DNA of 64,000 bases, taken from assembly GCA_022702705.1 (NCBI GenBank), contig CM040439.1, forward strand, positions 33,110,930-33,174,929, in the 5' to 3' direction. The position numbers were made by a program, and so were the translations under genes. Shown here one piece after another: positions 1-11,595 of this stretch (position 1 is its first letter; every line of letters begins with the position of its first letter). The notes below the pieces were generated by a model that was given only the letters and a program-made list of their open reading frames with translations, ran no database searches and was not told the origin of the DNA. The DNA is from Papilionanthe hookeriana x Papilionanthe teres. Taxonomy: Eukaryota; Streptophyta; Magnoliopsida; Asparagales; Orchidaceae.

Positions 1-945
1 AGTCGGAAGAAGCCGCAATTCAAGATCTCTCTCGAAGATGAGAAGAACGAAGAATATAAATCGATGTACGAGAAGATTAACCACTATGTACATACTATGA
101 CCCTGACCGCGATCCATTCTAATAAGATCGAGGATATGGTGGTCAAAGAGGTACGTAGCGGCGGTGCAAAGCCAATCAAATTCTACCGTGGTGCTACTTC
201 CTCCAAAACTGAAAATAATGTACAATTTGAAGATGTCACTTCATCAGAATTAATGCAATTACCTTTTGAGTGGTACTCTCCCTGTGTTCAAAATTTAATT
301 CAACGTGGTTTCTTGCCTCGACAATGGACAAAAGGCCAATCACAACATTTTGAAAAATTATGGAATAACTCCGGTCGCCCACCCAATTCAAAGCATGGTC
401 TCGGATTCGGCACAGTAGGATCAGTTGACGATACTGAATTTTGCTTGGTTGTCACTTGCGAGTCTAATGAAAACTGCATGGAAACCACAGAAGAATTTGA
501 AGATTTACAAATTGGAGACGCTCCACCAGAATTCGAAGAAGAAATTAACTCTACAATAGATGAGTTAACGGAAGTTAACTTAGGTACTAGCGAAGAGCCT
601 AGACCTACCTTTGTTAGCTCCTTACTCAATAAAGAAGACTCCAAAGAAATAATCAAGTTATTAATGGAATTTAAAGACTGTTTTGCTTGGAGCTATGATG
701 AGATGCCAGGTTTAGCTCCAGAGGTCGCAGTCCACAAGCTAGGAGTGGATCCTACTTCTGTCCCAGTCAGACAAGGTCCCAGAAGAATGCGTCTAGAAAT
801 TGAACAACAAGTCATAACTGAAGTTAAAAAGCTAATAGACGCTAAATTTGTCCGTGAAGAACAATACCCGACTTGGTTAGCCAATGTGGTGCCAATCGAA
901 AGAAGAATGGTCGGATCAGAATTTGTGTGGACTTCAGAGATTTAA
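1..945 (+). pseudogene. pol: E1 pol, protease-RT linker and N-terminal RT
   Basis: Open in frame from base 1 to the stop at 943-945, so it continues from outside the window. The first 220 or so residues are the Tat linker between protease and RT. The stretch FAWSYDEMPGL followed by PVRQGPRRMR marks the start of the RT fingers. Homologous to E2 (35,090-36,050) and E3 (41,896-41,530, minus). Around 897-905 the frame shifts, so the RT continues in the frame of 873-1,130. The same site is intact in spacing in neither E2 nor E3, so the ancestral reading is inferred from family motifs. Confidence 0.88.
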
Positions 946-1593
946 ACAAGGCATGCCCAAAAGATGAATTTCCTCTACCGATCCCAGAATTAATGATCGA
1001 CATTGCTTCAACACATGAAATATTCTCATTCATGAATGGATCTTCAGGATACAACCAGATAAAAATGGCTCCAGAAGACGAAAAGCTTACAGCATTCAGA
1101 ACGCCGATCGGAGTATATTGCTACACGAGTGATGCCATTCGGATCGAAGAACGCAGGAGCAACATACCAGAGAGCGATGACAAGAATTTTTGATGATCTC
1201 ATCCACAATCAAGTCGAATGCTACGTGGACGATGTGGTCATCAAAAGCAAAGTAAAGGACAACCACTTGTATGATTTGAGAATTGTTTTCGAACGATTAA
1301 GGCAATTTAACCTTAAGATGAATCCCTTAAAATGCGTCTTCGGCGTCACCTCCGGGAAATTCTTAGGATTTGTTGTCCGACATCGTGGAATTAAAATCGA
1401 CCCGGAAAAGATTAAAGCTATCTTAGAAATGCTGCCTCCCAAAACCTTAAAGCAACTACGATCCTTTCAAGGGAAGCTAGCATATCTTCGACGCTTTATC
1501 TCAAACTTGTCAGGTAGGTGTCAGCCTTTCTTGGCACTAGTTAAAAAGGACGCCAATTTTATTTGGGAAGAAAAATGCCAGAGGGCCTTCTAG
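873..1593 (+). pseudogene. pol: E1 reverse transcriptase core
   Basis: RNA-dependent DNA polymerase that would copy element RNA to cDNA in the virus-like particle. Motifs seen: VDFRDLNKACPKD, GYNQIKMAPEDE, MPFG, and the catalytic YVDD at 1,222-1,233. Two frames are needed: about 873-1,127 is in one frame and 1,129-1,593 in another. At the second shift E1 has an extra base against E2 inside a former ACAGTG context. A TAG at 1,591-1,593 interrupts the thumb/RNase H border; E2 has GAG there. Active-site residues are kept, but the copy as read cannot make one polyprotein. Confidence 0.9.
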
Positions 1594-1901
1594 GACATTA
1601 AACAATATTTAATGACACCTCCTGTCTTAGCAGCCCCAGTCTCAGGTAGACCGCTGATACTTTATACCGCGGCTTTGGACGACTCTCTCGGAGCTCTGTT
1701 AGCCCAGGTCAATGATGAGGGTAAAGAAAATGCTCTTTACTACCTAAGTCGTCGTTTACTTCTGACGGAAATAAGGTATCCCGCAATTGAAAAGCATTGT
1801 TTGGCCCTGATCTTCGCCGCTCAAAAGCTCAGGCACTACATGCTTTCTCATAAGGTCAATCTGATTTCGAAGTTTAATCCATTGCAATACTTGATGACCC
1901 G
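1594..1901 (+). pseudogene. pol: E1 RNase H (first, retroviral-type domain), split by N1
   Basis: Ty3-type RNase H domain that would degrade the RNA of the RNA:DNA hybrid. Recognisable blocks: LAAPVSGRPLILYTAALDDS, a conserved acidic EKHCLALIFA helix and LRHYMLSHKVNL. It is in the frame of the preceding RT piece, beyond the TAG. The domain breaks off at Met-Thr-Arg where the 7.4-kb solo LTR N1 is inserted, and resumes at 9,293 with RPTLSGRLARW. Without N1 the reading continues in phase, and E2 shows the uninterrupted site at about 36,980-37,000. Confidence 0.88.
1897..1901. repeat. TSD (left) of N1
   Basis: ACCCG directly before the TGTCGGCA terminus of N1; identical to 9,293-9,297. Five bases is the usual duplication for Ty3/gypsy integrase. 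Confidence 0.95.
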
Positions 1902-3994
1902 TGTCGGCACTATTTTTAGGTTGTGTGAAATTTTAAAAAGGGGTCGCCTAACAGAAATTGTCGGCGAATTTAAATTTTAAATTTAATTTAAATATATATA
2001 TATATAATTTAGAAAGTAGTATTTGATTTTGAAAATAATTTTAAATGTGAGATTAAACTGATCTCACATCCCAAATAGTTTACATAAACGAGCACCGTAC
2101 CACAAACCGTGTATCTATCCCGAAGGATAGACACACCGCTTGATGGTGGGGCTCGATCAAATAAACTAAAAGTTTTGTGACATCCGTTTGGTCCGCGAAC
2201 CAATTTTATAAGCCGACAAATTCCCCGCTTAATATGAAAGTATTAAACTGGGTTTATATTACTCGGGTTCTTTAAAATTCCCTATAAGGGCAAGCCCCTA
2301 TAGTTAATTACATCTTAAGTGACGGGAATCACCTAAGAAAACTCTCGATAATAATCAATAATTCTGCTCTCAAGAATTTCAAAGTTTAAGGTTTTAAGAG
2401 ATTGAATTTTGGAATTTCAATAGGGAATGGATCAAGTTTGGAACATTTTATTTTGGGAATTCAAAGGAAGAAAAGTAGGAGAAATCACAGATTCGAAGCG
2501 AACTTCGGTAACTTCCCGACTATCCTATTGTTTGGCTCGAGTTTAGGAAAGTCCTAATGTTTATTTAGTATTTCAATCTTGCCAATTTTAATTAATTAGG
2601 GCTTATATTTGTATGATAAAATCATACAAATAGCTCTAGAAGATATGAGGGTTTATGTCGTATCGGACGACTACCTCGGAATCCTAAGTCCGGTTAGGGC
2701 TTAATTTGCAATGCAAATGCCTAACGAAGAGTTGAGGATTTATGTTGCACTAGGCAAGCTACCTCGAAGTCCTATGGCTTTGTTGTTTAATTCTAAGAAG
2801 GTTTTGCTGAAGTAGGTTCAAGTTTTGCTGACGACGATGGCCGTGCTGCCCACCATGCTCCTAGCTCCTTGTTGTTGCAGGGGTTTAGTTTTAGAAATCA
2901 TAAATCAGGGGATGAGAAAAGTGTTTTGGTTTAGAGAAGTCTTAATTTCCAAGTGTTTTTTTGTGTTTTAATTAAAACAAATCTTAAAGTTGATTATAAC
3001 GACACCGGTTAAGATCCCACGGTTCCATCCTTCCGGCATCATTACTTTTATCGGATTCACTTAGTCCAGATGAATTTGCTAAACTCAACTGAATGAGTTC
3101 CACACTTTCATTTAGACCATGGGAAATCCCGTTAGCAACACGTAGGTTACATCATCCGAGGTATTCCCGATCATCCAACATGACGTTTTAATTTAGTTGT
3201 AATTGTAGTTTTGTGTTCTGTTTGTGATTAAATTTTGAGTTGTTTTATATTTTGAAATGTTGTGGCGGTGAATTTTACCTTGTAATGACTTTTAACTTAG
3301 TTTTGGTTTCAGTTTTAGGGGCTATCCTAAAGGTGTGGGTTTTCATGCAACAGTTGTCTTATCATGCGAGAAAAGTAAAGTGCATTTGCAATAAAGTAAA
3401 CTGCAAGAAAGTAAATTGCAGGAAAGTAAATTACAATAAAACAAAAGCGTACCTGGAGGGTCTTCCCGTCATCCCAAGCTGCACTTAAAACACAATTATA
3501 ATATTTAAGCAAGTTCCTAGGTAAAGCTAAGGGAAAGGTTATGGTTTTCTACCAAATTCCTAATCCTATAGCTAGTCATCTCCTATGATGTCTAGGTCTT
3601 TGTATTTTTGTTTGAAGACGATTTTCTTCATCAAAGAATAATTAAGTTCAATTGTTCTTATGAACATCCTATCATATTGAGGAAGTGCTTAAGAAGAATC
3701 TTAAACATCTTTTCAATATTTCTAGGATTGTTTTAAGTCCAAATGAATTTAATTATATAAATGAATCGATCGTCCGAGGTTTTCAAGTTTTGTTAACTTG
3801 CTCAGTGAACTAGGACATTTGAATATCCTATGAGTGAAGTAACACTTCATTTAATGTTTTATTTAGGAGTTATAATAACTAAAGCTTTCAAGGGTAAATT
3901 AGTATTCAAATGATTTGGTTTAAGTTAAAGGGTTTAAATTTGGAATAGTGTTCAAGTTGCTTTACATTTAGTTTCTTTCTGTTTTAGGTGTTGT

Positions 3995-4320
3995 TATTTA
4001 ATTCAATTTAATTTAATTGAGTTTTAATTTAATATAGTTCAATTTAATTTGATTTGATGTTATATTAATTTGATTTGATTTAATTTTAATTTAATTTGAT
4101 TTAATTTAATTTTAAGTTAATTTAATTATTTAATTTAATTTAATTTATTCAATTTAATTTAATTTAATTTAATTTGATTTAATTTTTAATTTAATTTAAT
4201 TTAATTTTTAATTTAATTTAATTTTTAATTTAATTTAATTTAATTTAATTATTTAATTTAATTTAATTTATTTTAATTTAATTTAATTTAATTTAATTTT
4301 AATTTTAATTGAATTTTTTT
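3995..4320. repeat. (TTTAA)-type AT microsatellite in N1
   Basis: About 320 bases of nearly pure TTTAATTTAA-like repeats. The same place in the other LTR copies carries a tract of different length and phase (20,500-20,850; 28,890-29,340; 51,305-51,560), so the tract belongs to the LTR and expands or contracts independently. Confidence 0.9.
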
Positions 4321-6109
4321 TAAAAGAGTTTAATAATTTAATTTTAGTTTAATGATTAAGTCTTTTAATATTTTAAATTTGAGTTATCATTTTAATTAAG
4401 AATTGAATATTAATGAGATAATTAATTTAGGGATTTTTAAATTAAAGAATAAATCTCTTCCTAATAAATATCCCTTATTTTAATAATTCCAATTTTATTA
4501 TTCTTCCAAATTTAATCCATTATTTAATTAAAGTTTAATCATTTTAAAATTGTTTAATGGGTTTCTACCCTTTAATTATTTAAATTTCAATCATCCAAAT
4601 CAGATTAGGATCAAATATTTTACTTGTTAATTTTTTATTAAACCTAAAGTTTTAATTAAGGGTTAAAAGTTTAATTACCATTTTACCCCTTAAGCTTAAT
4701 AATTTCATAACTTACTAAATTGAACTCAAATGAACTTGAAATTTTTATGTGACTTCACTCATATGTCAATAAAGACATGAGAGGAGAAAATATGATTTTT
4801 CTGTATTTAATTTATTTATATAATTATTTTTGGTGGAAAATAGAGATTTTCAAGGAAAATTTGATAACATGACAAAAGGAAAGTTTCTGTCCTTAAGAAA
4901 ATTAGGGAACATTTCTAATGACCAGAGAAGCACTTGGACCAATTTTGGTGATTTTTTGAATCATATTATTTTTATTATAATTATTTTAAGTTTTGGAGTG
5001 TTAATTAATTTAAAAATAAAATAAATGTTGAAAAATGGATTTTATATTTTTCAAAAATCTCTCTGATATCAAGGAAACCAGAGAAGCAAATTTTGTAATT
5101 TTCTGATTTTTCTATGATTTACTATAATTATTTTAGTGAAAATGCTAAAAAATACATTTTTTAATTTTAAAATTACCTTAAAGCTTTAAAATTTAATATC
5201 TCACTAAATAGACCTAAGAAAAATGTGGGATTTGTTCTTGTGTGATTAAAATTCAAAATGTGACATTTTGGTGAATTTTATTATTTTTGTGATTTTTATT
5301 ATTTTTTAATTATTAAAAATATTAAAATATTATTAAAAATCAACTTTTTTAGAGAATTGAAATTGTAATTTTCTTAGGTTCCCCTGATATCAGAGAGGCT
5401 CCAAAATCAATTTGGTGAGTTTTTGAAAGGTATTTTAGAAGTTATGAATTTTTAAAGTTTAAAATGGCTAAGTGGCTTAATCAACCCAATTAGTGGGGTT
5501 AACCAAGCCCAATTGACCTCAAATTTTTATGGTGGATTCCTCTGATCCTGAAGGTCAGTGGAGAATTGATTTCAAGTCAATTTGATACCTGGTTAACTCT
5601 AATTAATTAAAGACCTATTTTGGGTGTTTAAGCCAATTAGGGTTGTTTTAAATGAACTAAGTCAAAACCTATTTTTCCTAGGGTTCTCTGGTCATAAGGA
5701 ACATCACCAAATTTTTCTAGAATTTATTTCACAACATGTTATTTACTGGAATTAAAATACTCAAAACAAGTAACTCTGAACTTGAAAAATCAAGAACTCT
5801 TCATAGGGATGGCCTCCGACTTTGGAAAATTCAGGGAATGTTCCCAAATTCGGAGGCTTCAAAAGCCCTATGGTCTCATGCCCCGGTGAATTGTATGCAT
5901 GCATGGAGAATTAAAATAATGCAGAGAGTAAATAAATTATAAAAAATAAAATATTTGATGAAATTAAGTGATTTCTTTTCCACATTATTCTCCTCTCTTC
6001 ACCGAGCAAGAGGGTATTTTTATTTTATTTTTCTGATTTTTCTACACAGAGATATGAATTTTTGAAGTTTAGGGAATTAAATAAATCGAGAAAATCCCTA
6101 ATTTTCTAC

Positions 6110-7290
6110 TTATCCGAGTCGGCGCCGGCGCATCCTCGGCGACTCCGAAAGGCCACGCGGCGCGCTCCCATTCGACGCCGCCACTTGAGTCAGCAGCCCG
6201 GGCCCCGCGGTTCTCGTACCGTCTCCTGGTCCGACGCCATCTGAGCCGTCCGTCCGCGCGTGTATTGAATGGACGGCATCCATTCATCGTCCCCAAGTGT
6301 TCTCACCCGAGAGCCGTCCACACTAAATCCCTAAGATCTCACTCGATTCTCAATGGATTTTTATGTTCTTATACTCTATGGATTCGTCTTGAAGAGACGA
6401 ACACATCTATACGGTTAACATGCATTGAAACTAAGGCATTTGAAATGGAGAATCTCCGAAGCTCGGGATGAAGAATTAGCTCATACCTTGGCTCGGAGAA
6501 GTGTGGCTTCAATCCGAGAGTTGTTGCACCTTCGATTGGATCCCGGCAAGCTCCGGATGAAGTCTCCTGGTCCGGTGAATCGTCCGGATATGATTTCGAC
6601 CAAGCCCGATCACAAAGCTTGGAGGTCGGAGCAACTGGGTGGCTCGGAGATGGGGCTTTTGATGGTGGACACCTTCCCTTGGTCCGATGAAGGTGTAGAG
6701 CCAATCAATTTGGGGATTGGCTCACCGTGGAGAAGTGTCCTGGTTTTGGGTGGAATTTCAACTCGAAATCGAGCTTACGGAGGAGAAATGAAAGGGGGAT
6801 TTCACCTGGGGATCAAGTGCTCTAAGGGTGGAGGAGGGTCCGGAACAATTTTGGCGAGTTTTGGCAAGGTTTGTGCTTAGCTCCTCTCATGGCCGAGAGG
6901 GGTGGAGTTTAAATAGAGCTGGTGCGGGGGCCTCCCGGGGGAGTTAGGGCTTGGGATCGAGCTGCTCCGGTGAGGAGAAGATCGGCCATGGTAGCCACCG
7001 GGGATGGGGCGGTTCGAGCAAGTGAGAATTTCAATGTTGGCTCACATGTGAGCTCTCGGCCATGGTGTTTTCCGGCGGCCCGGTGGCCGGCCGGCCGAGC
7101 ATGGGTCACCCTCAAGGTCGGGTGGGTCGGGGCTGGAGGTTTGTGCAATCAATTGGCCATGGACATGTGTAAAGGCTTTGATCCAAAGTGGAATGGGGCA
7201 TGGCTAGTTTTGGACCTAAATGGGTCAACCCACCCATTTGGGCTAGGTGCACCACCCAAGGCCTGGTTTAGGCTGAGGAGAAAGTGATTT
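6110..7290 (-). promoter_or_regulatory. GC-rich block of the giant LTR with TATA-like motif (N1 copy)
   Basis: A sharp GC-rich island inside an AT-rich LTR. At its border, in LTR-sense (minus) orientation, the sequence GGATAAGTAGAAAATTAGG (complement of about 6,097-6,115) resembles a weak TATA box. The equivalents read GGATAAATAG at 18,729-18,738 (plus), 31,128-31,137 (minus) and GGATAAGTAG at 53,434-53,443 (minus). I infer the U3 promoter lies here and R-U5 is the following AT-rich half. No transcript evidence is available. Confidence 0.35.
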
Positions 7291-9267
7291 AGATCAGCTT
7301 GATTAGTGGGGTCAAGTCACAATCCAAGTACAATTAGGCTTAAGCATGGTTTAGTAGAGTCATGGAAGTGGTTAATCACCTTTAGGAATTAAGGAAAGAG
7401 CCTCCTCCTTTTGCCCAAAATGGCATGGTGACATGTAAAGAGGCTCTCATGGCTTGCATATGGCTTGTGCATGGCTCCATGACTCCATTTGGCTTGGGAA
7501 AAGGTTTGGTCAATTTCATAAAAAAGGACTTTAAGGATTTTGGGTAATTTGGTGGAAATTTGGATGAGGCTTCATTTAGAATTATTTGATGATTGGTTTA
7601 GGACTTAGGGATGATTTTAATTGAAAGTATGATGAGGGGAAATGTCATATGGGCTTTGGAAGAATTTTTGGGGTTTTGGATTTGGTGGAAGTGGGCTTTT
7701 AAAATGGTTTAAGGAATGGGCTTTTAAATTTAAAAAATGAATTCATGGATGGAAATTTTGTAAAGAAGTTGGGCCAAATAATTGTTGGGTTTGGCTCATG
7801 GATGTGTCATGAGTGACTTGAAGCAAATTTGGGGTAGTTTGGGCTTGAATTGGGTTGGATTTGGATTCTTTTGGTGAATGGGCCAATATAGGTCCAAGTG
7901 GGCCAAGTTGGGCCAATGTTGAGCTAGGGTTGAAATTGATGTAAAATTAATGTTGAGAAATGTTTATGGGAGTGTTTCAAAGAGGTTTTGACTTTGGTTG
8001 GGTTTTAATTTTGGGGTTTGGGTTCATTTGGGTTAGGTTTGGGTTTAGGTCAAAAATGGGCCTTTTAGCTTTGGGTTGAGTTTGAGTGGGGTTTGGGTTC
8101 AAATTTTGGGCAAATAATGTTAGGGTTTTGTTTGTGGGGATGCTAAGGAAGATTTAGAAAAGATTTGGGGTTAATTGGAATTGAATTGGATGAGTTTGAG
8201 TTAGGTTTGGGTCATGGGTCCAAATTGGGCTTTAAGGCCAAAAGTGAGATTGGATCCAAATGTCAATCAAATTGGGCTTGGATTTGGTCTAGATTGGTAT
8301 TTGGGATATTGAATTAAAGTTTAGAATTGAATTGGACCAAAATTGGGGTCAATTGGGTAGGTTTGGTTTGACATTGGGTTCACTTAGGGTTAAAATGGGT
8401 CAAATTGGGGGTTTTGACAAAAGTAGGGTAAATTGACAAAATTGGCCCATGGTGTAGTTGGACAAAATGAAATTGGGAATATTTGGGATTTTTTGGAATT
8501 TTCTGGGAATTTTCTGAATTTTTGGATTTTTAGGTCAAGAGGGGTATTTTGGGTATTTGGAGGGTACTGGGAGGTTTTCTTGGAATTTTTGGTATTTTTT
8601 GGTATGGATGATCAATTTAAGTGATGTGGAAATGTTTGGGATTGATTTTGGAGAATTTTGGGTAATTTGGAAATTTTTGAGAAATTTGGGTAATTTTAAG
8701 GGTTTTGGATAGGCTAGGCAGGTGTAAGGTCCCGGGGGTCAAAAATTGAAAATTTGGGAAATTGAGGATTGGGTGAATCTAGGTGGAAAGAAATTATTTT
8801 GGTTGAGCCATGAAGCCATATCAAGCCCATATGAGCCATGAAAGGACTCATTTGAGGCATTCACTATGTTGTTCCTAACCCTCTTAGCCAAGGGCTTAGG
8901 GGTTAAGGACCATCCATGTGAATCACCTACATGAGTCAGGAAGTCAAGTTGGGTATGGGTGTGGTTTTAGGAAGTGTGTGAAAATGTAGTGTGTAAGTGT
9001 AGTGTGTGTGTAAGTCAGCCCCTTCACGAGACCAGACCACCCAGGGCAGTCCTAAGGCCAAAGAGTCCTATAGGAACTCATCCTTTAAACTTCCACATTT
9101 GATTTCAACCCTCCAGGTGATTAGGGGTCTATAGTCAAGTTTGTGGAGTTTGCAGGGAGTTAAGAAGTGGTTTGAAATTTCTAAGTGGTGGGTCCCATCT
9201 CTAGTCCTCTAAGATGGTCAAAGGAAAAGCCTAAGGCTAGATCCTAAGTACTAAAGAGAGAAGAGAA

Positions 9268-9288
9268 GACCTCATCAAAAATGAGGTC
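9268..9288. repeat. Terminal hairpin of the giant LTR (N1 copy)
   Basis: Perfect 8-bp inverted repeat GACCTCAT / ATGAGGTC around a 5-base loop, ending 4 bases before the LTR terminus. Also at 15,605-15,625 and 56,596-56,616; partly broken in N2. Confidence 0.85.
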
Positions 9289-9292
9289 AACA

Positions 9293-9297
9293 ACCCG
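9293..9297. repeat. TSD (right) of N1
   Basis: ACCCG, matching 1,897-1,901. Confidence 0.95.
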
Positions 9298-9818
9298 TCC
9301 AACGCTTTCTGGCAGACTTGCCAGATGGTCAATGATATTATTGCAATTCGATATAACTTTCGTGCCTCTTCGTGCCGTAATGGGGCAAGTCCTAGCAGAC
9401 TTCCTCACAGCACACCCTTTGCCGGCAGAATCTCCTCTCAATGACGATTTGCCAGATGAACAAATAATGAGCCTAGAAGACCCTGATGATCGACGTTGGG
9501 AATTATATTTCGACGGAGCATCTTCAGCACACAAATACGAAGAATCGCAAGTGATAGTGCCGGCAAGGCGGGAATTGGACTAATCTTTATAACACCGGAG
9601 CGGGGGATGTTAAGATACTCCTACCACTTGACGGAACCGTGTACAAACAACGAAGCGAATACGAAGCCCTCATAACGGGACTCGGAATTAGCTATTCGAA
9701 TGGGGATAACGGACATCAACATCTACGGGGATTCGCAGTTAATCATTCAACGGATCGCCGGACGAGTACGGAATTTTAAAACCAAGACTCGAGCAATACT
9801 TCCAGGTATGCCATACAA
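9298..9818 (+). pseudogene. pol: E1 second RNase H (archaeal-type, aRNH) domain
   Basis: Continuation of the polyprotein after N1: the connection (LARWSMILLQFDITFVPLRA, VLADFLTAHPLP) and a second RNase H. Its signs are the first acidic strand WELYFDGASS (about 9,500-9,530), the central GIGLIF and SELAIRMGITDI helix region and YGDSQLIIQ at 9,724-9,750; the last conserved block ADALARLAKEF is at about 9,880. A second RNase H between RNase H and integrase is a known hallmark of Tat elements. Frame shifts occur near 9,560, 9,660 and 9,790. Confidence 0.85.
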
Positions 9819-11300
9819 TTGTTGGAACAAATTCCGAATGTGACAATCTACAAAATTCCCAGAAAAGAAAATGCTTTAGCAGATGCGTTAGCCCGTCTAG
9901 CAAAAGAATTTGCCTGTTTGCAAGATGAATCAGTGGAAGTGTCAGCTCACGAACGTCAGGTCCTATCACAGCTCGACATAGACACAATACGCAAATCAGA
10001 AAAAGAAAAAGGATCAGTTGCAATAGTGACAAAAAACACAGAAGATTGGCGACAGCCATTAATAGACTACCTGCAAACAGAAAAACTACCAAACGATAGG
10101 TAGTTAGCCCATCAGATCAAGAAAAGAACTCTGTCTTACGCATTAATAAACAACACCTTGTATAGAAGGTCTTTTGATCAAATGTGGCTAAGGTGCCTAA
10201 GCGGGTCCGAGGCCCGTGAAATTGTTAAAGAGATGCATTCAGGACTCTGTGGCGCTCACCAGTCGGGTCCGAAAATGAAAATGAAAATTAAAAGACTAGG
10301 GTACTACTGGCCCTCGATGATGACCGACTGCATGAAAATCGCCAAGAGCTGTCACCAATGCCAAGTGCACGGAGTGGTTCTACACCAACCTCTAAATGTG
10401 CTACATCCGACAATTGCGTCGTGGCCATTTGAATTTTGGGGCACAGATATAGTGGGTCCAATAGAACCACCATCTTCAAAAGGACATTGCTTCATTCTTG
10501 CGGCTACAGATTACTTTTCCAAGTGGGCAGAGGCAGTTCCACTCAGAGAAGTGAAAGCACACCACGTGCTATAGTTTTTCAAAAACCAAGTTGTCTACCG
10601 TTTCGGAGTGCCTCACAGGATCATCTCAGATAACGGGTCAGCATTCAAAAGCACACAAATCAACAATTTTGTCAGGAGACACGGAATCGACTGGCGATAT
10701 TCAACAATTTACTACCCAAGAGCAAACGACACAGTCGAGGCTTTTAATAAAACTCTCGTTCAAATCTTAAAGAGAACTTTGGACGATAATAAGAGAAATT
10801 GGCACGAGAAGTTATTAGAAGCCTTATGGGCCTACCGGACAACCTTCGAACTCCTACTCGAAGCTACACCTTACGCTCCGGTGTATGGGTCCGAGGCAGT
10901 GTTGCCTTTAGAGGTCCAGCTTCCTTCACTCAGGATTGCAGTTGTAAACAAAATCACGACAGAAGAGAATGCCAAATTACGACTAGAGGAATTAGAAAGC
11001 CTGGAAGGGAAAAGACTTGCAGCGCAGTAGAATTTAGAGTTATACCAAGCTAAGATGGTTCAAGCCCATGACGGATCGGTCCGCCCAAGAACCTTCAAAG
11101 TTGGTGACTTAGTTCTCGTTCTCAAGAGACCTATCCTTGCACACCGCAAGATAGGAGGAAAATTTGAACCCATTTGGGAAGGGCCGTTTGTGGTTGAGGT
11201 AGTCTACTCAGGAGGCTCCTACCAGCTAGTGAATTGCCAAGGAGAACGACATATGCTTCCGATCAATGGACGATACTTGAAGAAGTATTACGCTACCTAA
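9819..11300 (+). pseudogene. pol: E1 integrase
   Basis: Integrase that would insert cDNA into the chromosome. One frame covers 9,819-11,300 with stops only at about 10,101, 10,572 and 11,028 (TAG each; Gln-like positions in the relatives). Zinc-binding HHCC: HSGLCGAH with His spaced six residues, then CHQC, about 10,236-10,364. Catalytic residues: Asp in GTDIVGP (10,446), Asp in DNGSAF (10,629), Glu in DTVEAFNK, giving the DD35E spacing exactly. A GPF motif (WEGPFVVEV, about 11,178) closes the C-terminal domain. No chromodomain is visible. The stop TAA is at 11,298-11,300. Confidence 0.92.
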
Positions 11301-11595
11301 TATTTCGAAGGAATAAATTCTTCATCCCTAGAAGCATGGGCAAAGTAGTTACTTATGACTGGGTCCGAACCCAAAAATAATAAAAATGTGCTAAAATAAA
11401 TAAAATCATGATAATAAAGTTTTCCTTGTTTTATCTTCCATATCAAAATCTCTTTCTTGATCTTATCCCACTTCATTCCTGTTAAATTTAAAAATACAAG
11501 AAGAAATAAAAAAAATGTGTCTTTAATAAACATTTTCTTAATGTTCTTATTCTTAGTACAGCCCCTGATCCTTTTCCTTGTCTTTTTGCAGGGAA
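11301..11595 (+). other. Non-coding spacer between integrase and the AlkB ORF
   Basis: AT-rich, no ORF. It contains the element-specific motif CTGGGTCCGAACCC at about 11,360-11,373, also present behind the E3 integrase (about 38,877-38,891, minus). The last 30 bases are a pyrimidine tract. Confidence 0.8.
11563..11592 (+). promoter_or_regulatory. Candidate 3' splice site before the AlkB ORF
   Basis: A pyrimidine-rich run (CCTTTTCCTTGTCTTTTTGC) is followed by AG at 11,590-11,591 and then G, a textbook plant acceptor. The first ATG of the extra ORF begins 5 bases later (11,596). This would fit expression of the ORF from a spliced subgenomic RNA that skips gag-pol. No donor has been identified. 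Confidence 0.5.

Larger units (their letters stand above)
1902..9292 (-). mobile_element. N1: solo giant LTR (7,391 bp) nested in E1
   Basis: Starts TGTCGGCA and ends GGTCAACA on the plus strand, has a perfect 5-bp TSD, and aligns along its length with the LTR at 15,601-22,852 in reverse orientation. It therefore lies antisense to E1. No polyprotein ORF is visible inside. Content from left to right: LTR end with AT repeats, an AT-rich half with a long (TTTAA)-type tract, a GC-rich block at 6,110-7,290, a G/T-rich block (7,300-8,800) of short repeated wording such as TTGGG, and a terminal hairpin. A solo LTR arises by recombination between the two LTRs of a complete insertion. ORFs inside (for example 6,425-6,880) are not conserved between copies and are not called. 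Confidence 0.92.

Noticed and set aside
6062..7287. ORFs in the GC-rich part of the giant LTRs (also 17,727-18,203, 31,386-32,362, 53,494-54,531)
   Set aside because: Frames are not conserved between the four LTR copies and no domain is seen; GC-rich DNA has few stops by chance.
1902..9292. N1-N3 as complete elements with coding capacity
   Set aside because: No polyprotein motifs in any frame, and full-length alignment with the LTR at 15,601-22,852. The solo-LTR reading explains ends and TSDs.
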